Positions 18,202 to 26,002 of a stretch of DNA of 46,493 nt are shown piece after piece. Every line of letters starts with the position of its first letter. Positions within the stretch are counted from its first letter, which is position 1. The DNA is from Acholeplasmatales bacterium (GTDB lineage: Bacteria > Bacillota_I > Bacilli_A > Acholeplasmatales > Anaeroplasmataceae): positions 1 to 46,493 of the forward strand of contig JAFTDB010000017.1 in assembly GCA_017454375.1 (NCBI GenBank), read 5' to 3'. Below the pieces are notes generated by a model. That model was not told the DNA's origin. It saw nothing but the letters and a program-made list of their open reading frames with translations, and made no database searches. Both the position numbers and the translations under genes were made by a program.

Positions 18202-20850
18202 TTATAATGGTTTAATTGTCAATTTAGCACTCAATGCTAAATCATTTGGTATTGTGTAGTTAGGATTATTACTAATGAAAGTAGCTGTTACTGTATACTC
18301 CGCAAGATCTAGTGGAAGTTTAAGTAGAGTTTCTGTCCCACCTTCAACCAAATATATCTCATTAAAACTAACAACTCTATATTTTTTAGTTGTATCAAAA
18401 GTATTAATCACGTTACCGTCTTTGTAATATGTATAAATTACAAATATATCATCAGGTAATTTAGATGTTCCAATTGGTAAAGGATAACTTTTTAAACCTT
18501 GTTCATCAGGTTGTCTATAATCAAAATTAGGAAGATCAATATTGTAACCTGCACCTGTTGCACCAACAGTTGGAGTATTCCATAAAGATAAATATCCTGG
18601 ATAACCTGTTGATGGTACTTCTAAATCAGATATTCCAACACCAAATTTAGTTGGGTCAAATGGTGCAGGAGTTATTTGAAGTTCATATGATGCAGCTGCA
18701 ACCGGATTGTAATTACCAGTTGTAGGGTCTGCATCAACTGCATTATATGTAATATCTATTTTGTATTTACCAACCTCAGTACAATAATCAGTTGGATCTG
18801 TTTCAAAGGCATCAGCATGCCAATAATAAATTTTAACATCCCCAACTGTTACACCTGCTGGTAGGTTATCAAATATAGTGTTATATGTTGGAGAATTCTT
18901 ATCAGCTGGCTGATAATTATTACCATCATATACTCTTGTGGTATTTTCAAGTACAACCTTAGACATATCATATGTTGCCTTTGTGATTGTTAATTTACCA
19001 TCAATTGTCATTGGCTCATAAGTTTCTTTAGACAATTTCCATTTGATTGTATATTCACCAACATTTGTAAATTCTTCACCGTTTGGATATGTAACAGTAG
19101 TTCCAGCAGGAAGCTCTTTATTGACCTTTAATCCATGAGCTTTTCCATCATATACGATTTCTAAATCTCCAAGATCATAATCCTTATCAAATGTAATCTC
19201 GTATGAAATTGTTCCTGTAGCTGGTGCTAATGTAACACTATCATTTTCTATTTGATTTTTAAATGTAGCAACAATCTTATAATTATATTTCACTCCATGA
19301 GCGAATTTATTAACATCATCAATTACTATACCATCTGGATTTTGTGAATCTGGTTGAGTAGTAAATACTATTGATGATATTTCATATACATCATCGATGA
19401 AGCCTTTAATACTAATTTCTTTTGCACCAGTCATTTGATCGAAATTTAAAACTAAATCTTTCGCATCAAGTGCTCTTGTCTTTCCTATTTCTTCACTTAG
19501 CACTTGAGCTACATCTGTTGATTCATCATCCTTTACTTGAATTGATTCACTAACTTTATTGATGATTAAGTATGCCTCAAGTCTAGTTATATCTAATTCT
19601 TCATTTGAATTGCTATTGCTAAATTTAGCAATAACCTTATATTCACCAGCAGCTATTTGATCATTATTTTCATATTCTACAGTTACATTTTCAGGTAACC
19701 TACCTTCTACTTCTAGTGGATGAGGTTTTCTATCAAAGTTATATGTTGAGCTATTAAATGATACAACACCATCAAGTATAACTTGCTTTTTAGTTATTGT
19801 AAGCTTTGCCTCCATTGGTTTTATTTCTTCATAATTTGTTGCATTACCTTCAAATGTTGCAACAACCTTATATTCACCAGCATTTATACATGACTCAATT
19901 TCAGCACCTTCTGAATTGTAGTATTTGAATTTTGCATTTACACCTTGAGGCAATGTTGATTGCTCAGCTAATCTTGCTTCAAAGGCTTTTCCATCATATT
20001 CCTTAGTAGCATCTTCAATGCTTACTGTTGACATATCATATGTTGATTTGTTTATAGTAACTGTTGCTTCCATAGTAGACATTTGATCATAATTTTCATC
20101 ACTGCTACTAAATTTTGCAACTATTACATATGTTCCAGCATCAATTGCATTTTTTAGTCTTACTGATTTATCTGCATTGTAGATTTCATATTCAACACTT
20201 ACACCCTCTGGTAGATTTGTTGCTACTACCTCTTCGTTTTTAGCTGTGCCATCATAATCAAATGTTTGACTTTCAAATTTTACATTTGATAAATCATATT
20301 TAGCTTTATTGATTGTTAGAGTTGCTGATAATCTTAATGAGTTATATCCTGATTTAGATATTACTGCAACTACTTCATAGACACCGGCATTTGTAAATGA
20401 ATTGCCATATGGATATTCAACTGTTGCTCCCTCAGGAAGCTCATAATTAATTTCTATTTTGTGTGGTTGACCATCATAATCACATGTAAGGTCTTCAAGC
20501 TTATATACATCATCAAATTCATCTCTTACAACATTGATCTTCATTGTTGTAAGATATCTGTCGTTGTATACTACTCTAATTTCATGCTCACCGATTTTAT
20601 AGAAATTTAACTTATCTGAATCAGGAATCATATCTTCTGTTAATGTTACTTCTCTTGTATCACCTGCAGAATATATAACAATAACCTTTACATCTTCATA
20701 AATGAAGTTACCAGAAACTACATTAATAGTTTCTTTATTTTTCATTTCTATTCCACTAATTGATCTATAGCCAGTACAGCTTGATAGGAATATTGAAATA
20801 AATAACGCACAAATAATGGTTATGATTGGTATATAATGTTTAGGTTTCAT
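18202..20850 (-). CDS. MBG-repeat surface lipoprotein, first gene of the T4SS operon
   Basis: 882 residues with lipobox LSSC (lipid Cys25). Residues about 30-105 resemble a Big_3-type Ig domain. After that come about six MBG-like modules of 75-95 residues recognised by recurring YDG-x-x-H/K, NLPEGV-x-V-x-Y, AG-x-Y-x-V-x-A-x-F and TI-x-K-A-x-YD phrases. The protein is extracellular and likely a rod-shaped adhesin or spacer. It is the first gene behind the regulated promoter at about 20.97 kb and stands 11 bp upstream of virD4, so it is co-expressed with the secretion core. RBS GGGAGG. No enzymatic domain is visible. A scaffold role for the apparatus is inference. Confidence 0.8.
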   Translation of the reverse strand: MKPKHYIPIITIICALFISIFLSSCTGYRSISGIEMKNKETINVVSGNFIYEDVKVIVIYSAGDTREVTLTEDMIPDSDKLNFYKIGEHEIRVVYNDRYLTTMKINVVRDEFDDVYKLEDLTCDYDGQPHKIEINYELPEGATVEYPYGNSFTNAGVYEVVAVISKSGYNSLRLSATLTINKAKYDLSNVKFESQTFDYDGTAKNEEVVATNLPEGVSVEYEIYNADKSVRLKNAIDAGTYVIVAKFSSSDENYDQMSTMEATVTINKSTYDMSTVSIEDATKEYDGKAFEARLAEQSTLPQGVNAKFKYYNSEGAEIESCINAGEYKVVATFEGNATNYEEIKPMEAKLTITKKQVILDGVVSFNSSTYNFDRKPHPLEVEGRLPENVTVEYENNDQIAAGEYKVIAKFSNSNSNEELDITRLEAYLIINKVSESIQVKDDESTDVAQVLSEEIGKTRALDAKDLVLNFDQMTGAKEISIKGFIDDVYEISSIVFTTQPDSQNPDGIVIDDVNKFAHGVKYNYKIVATFKNQIENDSVTLAPATGTISYEITFDKDYDLGDLEIVYDGKAHGLKVNKELPAGTTVTYPNGEEFTNVGEYTIKWKLSKETYEPMTIDGKLTITKATYDMSKVVLENTTRVYDGNNYQPADKNSPTYNTIFDNLPAGVTVGDVKIYYWHADAFETDPTDYCTEVGKYKIDITYNAVDADPTTGNYNPVAAASYELQITPAPFDPTKFGVGISDLEVPSTGYPGYLSLWNTPTVGATGAGYNIDLPNFDYRQPDEQGLKSYPLPIGTSKLPDDIFVIYTYYKDGNVINTFDTTKKYRVVSFNEIYLVEGGTETLLKLPLDLAEYTVTATFISNNPNYTIPNDLALSAKLTIKPL

Positions 20851-20960
20851 ATATATTACCTCCCATTTTTTGAAAGAGTATATTATTTATAATATAAGCT
20901 TTCTATAATAGTATTTTAAAGCTCAATATGAGCGAAAATCCCCCATAATACTATTTTATG
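20851..20960 (-). promoter_or_regulatory. Structured 5' leader of the T4SS operon
   Basis: About 110 bases separate the predicted transcript start from the first start codon, far longer than for the sister units. The RNA can form a hairpin with arms AATAGTATT and AATACTATT enclosing an inner GCTC-ATATT-GAGC hairpin. Nearer the RBS a second hairpin (ATATTAT-AA-ATAATAT within GAAAG...CTTTC) can form. There is no T run, so control of translation or RNA stability is more likely than termination. No known riboswitch class was recognised. Confidence 0.4.
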
Positions 20961-20965
20961 GCTAT

Positions 20966-21000
20966 ATTGTAGCACTCTATGTGCCACAAACCTGCAACAA
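20966..21000 (-). promoter_or_regulatory. Regulated promoter of the T4SS operon (11-bp direct repeats plus -10)
   Basis: Minus strand: TTGTTGCA (20993-21000) and TTGTGGCA (20982-20989) at an 11-bp pitch, 10 bp, then TACAAT (20966-20971) preceded by TG (extended -10). The repeats occupy the -35 region, where no normal -35 is seen. The same arrangement recurs before four other genes. A SARP-type activator binding head-to-tail would fit. Confidence 0.75.
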
Positions 21001-21006
21001 CAAATG

Positions 21007-21046
21007 AAAAAAAGCCTAACTTTATATGATATATCATATAAGGCTA
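21007..21046 (-). terminator. Rho-independent terminator of the 1045-residue gene
   Basis: Long hairpin: AGCCT/AGGCT outer stem, a small AAC bulge, and the inner palindrome TTATATGATATATCATATAA, followed on the minus strand by seven T. It separates this unit from the T4SS promoter. Confidence 0.8.
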
Positions 21047-21074
21047 GACTTTTTAGGTCAAAAATAGCTAATTA

Positions 21075-24000
21075 TTAAGCATTTTTCTCATATACATCAA
21101 TTTCATCACGATAAATTATCCTAAAATTCATTTTTAATAACTTAATTTTATCGTTCTTTTTACCAAGCATAAATACTCGTTTTCTCTTTGAATTAATAAT
21201 TGTTATCTTGTTAAACACAAAAAACATTAGCATGTATCCAACAAATAATCCAACTACAACAAAAGCACCTGCTGCAATATAAATTAAGATAAATATAGTA
21301 TTCTTATGCTGCTCACCTAAATTATTATATTTTTCTTCTGCAGCCTTAAGCTTATCATAATTTGGAATCTTAGCTTTATTCTCTTCGCTTAAGCTATCAT
21401 ATAGCGCACTTGCGTCATTGATTTTTTGTTTAGTTTCTTCATTATATTCAACAAACTCAATTGAATCAATTGCTACAGCTGCTTTGTCTATGTCTGAATA
21501 TGTTTTTTCAGCATTTGTTAATGTAACTAGATTTTTAACTAGTACCCTACGAGCTTCAGTTAATGTCTTATATGCAGCTTTTGCTTTTTGGATTTTTTCG
21601 TTGCATTCTTTTGTATATGCAACATCACCAATTGCACTAATTAGCTCATCAACATTATTAGCTGCTGCATGATCCTCTGCTAGCTTGGTATATTGGCCTT
21701 CTCTAACAGTAAGTAAATTATAATTTAAAACTAATTCTTTTTGTTCATCAGTTAGGGCATCATATGCTGCTCTTGCAGCATCAATTCTTGCTTTTACTTC
21801 ATCATTATATTCAACTGTGCCAATCGCATCAATTAAATCATCAACATTTCCAGCAGTCTCATCATCAAGCACAAATGAAGCATATAATTCTTCTGCATCA
21901 GTTAGTGTTTGGTAATTTGTAACAAGAGTCTTTTGTGCATCACTTAATGCATCATATGCACCTCTTGCTTCATCTAATTTAGTCTTTGTCTCATCATCAT
22001 AAAGTACAGTTCCGATACCGTTTATTTTTCCAATTACTTCGTCTGCTCTGGCATGATCAGATACTAAATTAGCATAAGCAGTTTCTTTTTCTTCTAGGGT
22101 TGCAAGATTAGTAACGTTTCCTTTAATTGCATCTGGAAGTAAATTATATTTTGATCTTGCATCACTAATTCTTGCTTTTGTTGCATCATCATATGAAACA
22201 TCACCAATTGCATTAATTGAATCAATTACTTCAGTTACTCTTTCTTCTAATGTTACCAATGCTGTATATCTAAATTCGTCCATTACAAGTGTTAAATAAT
22301 TAGTTACTAATGCCTGAAATTCTTCTGGAACATTTACAAATAAAGCTCTTGCAGCCTCAATTTGTTCCTTCTTTTCTAAAGTCACATCACCAATTGCATC
22401 AATTGCTGCAACAACATCATCAACTTGTTTTGTATAACCACCAGCTTGTGTTACTGAATCTTGTAATCTAGAAATCATATCAGTAATTTCAGATGCTTTA
22501 GCATTTACTTTTTCATTAAGTGCATTAGCATCCTCAATTACCTCTTCAACTATTTCAGCAATTGAGCTATATTTTTCTAAAATTGAATTGTAATAAGTAT
22601 TTGTTGTATTAATTTCTTCAACCAAAGCAGTCTTATCGTTAGCTAGGATTGTTGCTTTTAGTTCATATTCAGTATTGGCATGATCCTCATCGCCAATAGC
22701 TCGTACATAGATAGTATATTCTCCTATTTCAACGGCCTTTGGAATGTATTCTGACCAATAACCATCCTTAATTTTGAAGCTGAAAGTTGCGCCTGGATTT
22801 TCAGGTATTGTAACTAGTTCCTGTGAAGCGCCATTATAATACAAATCTGTTTTAGCAACAGAAGGTAATGGTAATCTTTTATCTATAATAACATTTTGGG
22901 TACTTGTTGTTGTAAAAAATTTTGTAATCAAATTATAATGGATAGAATATGTGCCAATATCTGTAAATTCAGGAGAAGTATCAAGAGTATATTCTCCCGT
23001 TTCTTCATTTAGAAATTTTAAATATGAAGAAGTATTTTCAAATCCTTCGTATAAATAAATTCCATGAGGCTTTTCATCATAATTTACTACATATTCATCA
23101 GCTATACCACAAGAAACATCTAAATCATTAGATGTATCTGAAGCTCTAGTTACCCTTTGACAAGAATTTGATATAAAGATTGTATTTGGATCAGCATCAT
23201 TATTTTTAGTTGCATCATTTTCATCAAATACTTTGTAATAATCGAAAATTTTTTCTGGCTTTACTAAAGCATAACCAATTTTTGATCCTTCTTCAAGCTT
23301 TCCAACAACACTAAATTTGGATTGATTATCATGGGTTACAATAATATCTGCTTCAAGTCCATCTTTTTCTTCTTCGTTATATACTTTGTTGTCATATACA
23401 TAGACCTTACCCTTTACAGCAAGTGAACTTGATTCATAAATTCCAGCAGGCGCTACCCCTGATCTATTATTTGACACGTTTACGTTATTAAGTGTTAAAG
23501 CGGGACTATTACCACTATTACTTGCTTCTTGGTAAATTCCAGCACCTTTTCCTCCTGCAACGTTTCCAAAAATTGATACGTTTTCTAAAGTAATTGTACA
23601 TTTTTTTCCTTGTTCATATTTATAATAAATTCCTGCACCGTTTTCAGTTACCTTATTACCTAAAATATTTACCCCTCTCATGTACAAATTAGTTTTACTT
23701 TCAGTTCCATGTGTTAAATCAATACAGCCACCATTTCCACAGAGGCCACCCGAATTGGTAATATAGCCACCTTTAAATGTAGAATAATTTTCTGTTAGTG
23801 TATCATCTACAATAGCTAAACCTTCCTCATTAATCCTATATTTATGTTCAACCTCACTACAATCATAAATGTATAAACTAATTTCTTCGTCGAAACCACT
23901 ACCCCTAAATTCTATTACACTACCTTGCCCGGCAAGCTTAATACAATGACCATTTAAGCATAACTTTACTTCACGGTCTGGTCTCCATCTTTCCGTAAGG

Positions 24001-24212
24001 GTTACATCCTTGTTTAAATAATATTCTCCTTTATAGCTAGGTAAAGCATCATCCCTATCCCATTTAGCTATATTAAAATCGTGATCTTCTATACCATCAT
24101 GAGGTGTATGACCAGCCGCATACACACTATTATTTGATACTAATGAAAAAATAGCGAATGCACCAGCTATCGTAGCAAAAACTATTAATATTTTAAAAAG
24201 TGATTTTTTCAT
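21075..24212 (-). CDS. Membrane-anchored surface protein: beta-helix-like head, six-repeat helical stalk
   Basis: A signal peptide (about 1-33, ending VYAAG) is followed by a beta-rich head (about 35-350) with LCLNGHCIKL and repeated short N/G-rich turns like those of right-handed beta-helix adhesins. An MBG-like part (about 375-510) comes next, then a helical stalk (about 595-955) of six repeats of 60-70 residues of the form I-x-x-IG-x-V-x-Y...AR-x-x-Y-x-x-L...LV-x-NY-x-x-L. A membrane segment (about 967-992) and a cytoplasmic tail of about 50 residues, basic then acidic, close it. The tail could contact the secretion machine or cytoskeleton. It is its own transcription unit under the shared 11-bp-repeat promoter, which ties it to the T4SS regulon. 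Adhesion is inference. Confidence 0.78.
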   Translation of the reverse strand: MKKSLFKILIVFATIAGAFAIFSLVSNNSVYAAGHTPHDGIEDHDFNIAKWDRDDALPSYKGEYYLNKDVTLTERWRPDREVKLCLNGHCIKLAGQGSVIEFRGSGFDEEISLYIYDCSEVEHKYRINEEGLAIVDDTLTENYSTFKGGYITNSGGLCGNGGCIDLTHGTESKTNLYMRGVNILGNKVTENGAGIYYKYEQGKKCTITLENVSIFGNVAGGKGAGIYQEASNSGNSPALTLNNVNVSNNRSGVAPAGIYESSSLAVKGKVYVYDNKVYNEEEKDGLEADIIVTHDNQSKFSVVGKLEEGSKIGYALVKPEKIFDYYKVFDENDATKNNDADPNTIFISNSCQRVTRASDTSNDLDVSCGIADEYVVNYDEKPHGIYLYEGFENTSSYLKFLNEETGEYTLDTSPEFTDIGTYSIHYNLITKFFTTTSTQNVIIDKRLPLPSVAKTDLYYNGASQELVTIPENPGATFSFKIKDGYWSEYIPKAVEIGEYTIYVRAIGDEDHANTEYELKATILANDKTALVEEINTTNTYYNSILEKYSSIAEIVEEVIEDANALNEKVNAKASEITDMISRLQDSVTQAGGYTKQVDDVVAAIDAIGDVTLEKKEQIEAARALFVNVPEEFQALVTNYLTLVMDEFRYTALVTLEERVTEVIDSINAIGDVSYDDATKARISDARSKYNLLPDAIKGNVTNLATLEEKETAYANLVSDHARADEVIGKINGIGTVLYDDETKTKLDEARGAYDALSDAQKTLVTNYQTLTDAEELYASFVLDDETAGNVDDLIDAIGTVEYNDEVKARIDAARAAYDALTDEQKELVLNYNLLTVREGQYTKLAEDHAAANNVDELISAIGDVAYTKECNEKIQKAKAAYKTLTEARRVLVKNLVTLTNAEKTYSDIDKAAVAIDSIEFVEYNEETKQKINDASALYDSLSEENKAKIPNYDKLKAAEEKYNNLGEQHKNTIFILIYIAAGAFVVVGLFVGYMLMFFVFNKITIINSKRKRVFMLGKKNDKIKLLKMNFRIIYRDEIDVYEKNA

Positions 24213-24264
24213 AAATGACCACTCCTTTATATGAAATGTTTACAAGCATAATTTCTCATCGTAT

Positions 24265-24299
24265 ATTTTAGCAAATAATCTGCCACAAACCTGCAACAA
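24265..24299 (-). promoter_or_regulatory. Regulated promoter of the 1045-residue surface-protein gene
   Basis: Minus strand: TTGTTGCA (24292-24299) and TTGTGGCA (24281-24288), 10 bp, then TGC-TAAAAT with the -10 at 24265-24270. The 19-base core is identical to the repeats at the T4SS operon promoter. Confidence 0.75.
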
Positions 24300-24334
24300 A
24301 GAAATGTATAATTAAAAATTATACCATAAGTTAG

Positions 24335-24358
24335 AAAAAGAGGCTGCAAAACAGCCTC
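24335..24358 (-). terminator. Rho-independent terminator of the 508-residue gene
   Basis: Perfect 7-bp stem GAGGCTG/CAGCCTC with loop TTTTG, followed on the minus strand by five T. Confidence 0.85.
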
Positions 24359-24390
24359 ATAACTGATTAGATTATATTAAAATTTGAAAA

Positions 24391-25917
24391 TTAAGCTGAT
24401 TCAATTGATTTTTCATCATCAAGTGATGCAGTAAAATCAAGTTTATTATCCTTCTCTACTAATACAAACTCGTCATCAAGAGCTTGTGCATTTTCGAAGG
24501 CAGCATTCTTTGGAATGCCAAGCTCAGCTGGTAAGACATCATTAATTGATTTATTGATTTCACCTCTGATTTGGGCATCCTTATTTTCCATATCTGTAAC
24601 AACCTTTAAAGTATCTTTAACCATATTAGCTCTTTTTTGTCTTAGGGCATCCATTCTTTCAATTGGCTTACCACTTCTATTGACATGAGTCATATAGGCT
24701 TCTGCCTTAGTCTTAAGATTATCTTTATTCAAATAATTCTTATTAGTTGGATCATTATATTCCTTTAAGGCTGTCATATAAGCTTTAAATTCACTAGATG
24801 GCTTTCTAAATATTCTTGCAAAGAATCCACCCTTCATTTCTGTTTCAATATTTTCCATATTGAATTCTTGTTGACGTTTATTGCCAAGTCTATTTTGGAA
24901 TTCTTGTCTATATTTATCTTGGAAAGCTTTAGAGATTTCATTTAATTTTACAATTTCTTCTTTAGTTCTTTCAACTACAGTAATATTAGGTTTTCCTTCT
25001 ACTACAGAATAAGCACCAACTAGTGTTTGTTTATTAGTTTCTGGATCTGTTTGAACAAACTTATATTTTAAGAAGACATCTTTACCAACCTTTACACCCT
25101 TTTCGGCAAGCTTTTCATAGAATACCTTTGCTGGAACTTTTATGTCATAAGCGCCTCTTTGGCCATTTAATACGTTTAGAATAGCCTTAGGTGCTTTATC
25201 TGCTTTATCAACATTAAATACTTTCTTAACATTTTTGTAAACAAGGGCAGCTTTATCTTTTGGTAATACAGGTAAAGCGAAGAAGTCATCGCTTTCTGCT
25301 TCAGGAATATATGCTGAAACAGTGTTAATATTTTGAACCATACCTTGCATTGATTCTTTAGCCTCATCTAATTGTGGTGAAACACCAAAATGCTTTTGAC
25401 CGAAGAAACCACCGAATTCGTTTGCTTCCATACATAAAGCCATGTTATCACGGTAAAATTCAGCTGATTTTACTTTAGAAGTGCTAATATCGATTAATGG
25501 TGTAGGATCAAAATTCATTAAATTTTTAGTTCTATTATGTGCCATTTCAACTGGATGATCAGCATAGGCCTTAAGTAAAGTCTTATTGTATTCTTTAGCT
25601 TCAGGTGTACCATCAGTCTTAAGTAAAAATTTAATGCTTCTATTTAAAAAGTCTTCTTTAAATTCAAGGCCAGGTCTAGCTTCATCAAATGCTTTATCAT
25701 AAGCTTCATCTTTAGCCTTGATTTCTTGAGAGATACGGTATCTTGCTACCATCTCTTCATTAACTAATCTTTCTTCAAGCTTTAGTGTTTCATCATCAAC
25801 ATCTAGTTCAGTTAACCCGGCTGTTTTGAAAAAATCATTATATTTAGCAATATAATCTTTAAATTTAACTCTTATCGCTTCTTTTTCTTCTTCTGTTAAT
25901 GGTTTGTATTTAGGCAT
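24391..25917 (-). CDS. 508-residue soluble protein, candidate T4SS substrate
   Basis: No known family recognised. Helical, charged and without a signal peptide or membrane segment. Residues about 363-437 (starting GGFFARIF and continuing with S-x-EFKAY, DP and A-x-AYM-x-H) match the module shared by the 860-, 893- and 364-residue proteins; the N-terminal 360 residues are unrelated to the two long paralogues. The tail (about 478-508) is acidic: ALDDEFVLVEKD, LDDEKSIES. A variable front joined to a constant C-terminal module resembles T4SS effectors that share a recruitment domain. It has its own promoter with the regulon repeats and its own terminator. RBS AGGAGG. An effector role is inference. 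Confidence 0.7.
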   Translation of the reverse strand: MPKYKPLTEEEKEAIRVKFKDYIAKYNDFFKTAGLTELDVDDETLKLEERLVNEEMVARYRISQEIKAKDEAYDKAFDEARPGLEFKEDFLNRSIKFLLKTDGTPEAKEYNKTLLKAYADHPVEMAHNRTKNLMNFDPTPLIDISTSKVKSAEFYRDNMALCMEANEFGGFFGQKHFGVSPQLDEAKESMQGMVQNINTVSAYIPEAESDDFFALPVLPKDKAALVYKNVKKVFNVDKADKAPKAILNVLNGQRGAYDIKVPAKVFYEKLAEKGVKVGKDVFLKYKFVQTDPETNKQTLVGAYSVVEGKPNITVVERTKEEIVKLNEISKAFQDKYRQEFQNRLGNKRQQEFNMENIETEMKGGFFARIFRKPSSEFKAYMTALKEYNDPTNKNYLNKDNLKTKAEAYMTHVNRSGKPIERMDALRQKRANMVKDTLKVVTDMENKDAQIRGEINKSINDVLPAELGIPKNAAFENAQALDDEFVLVEKDNKLDFTASLDDEKSIESA

Positions 25918-25950
25918 AATTTTAACCCTCCTATTTTTTATTTCGACAGT

Positions 25951-25985
25951 ATTCTATCATACCCTATGCCACAAATATGCAACAT
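25951..25985 (-). promoter_or_regulatory. Regulated promoter of the 508-residue gene
   Basis: Minus strand: ATGTTGCA (25978-25985) and TTGTGGCA (25967-25974) at an 11-bp pitch, 10 bp, then TGA-TAGAAT with the -10 at 25951-25956. The upstream half-site differs from consensus at one base. Confidence 0.7.
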
Positions 25986-26002
25986 AGAATTATTTTTTTA
26001 AA

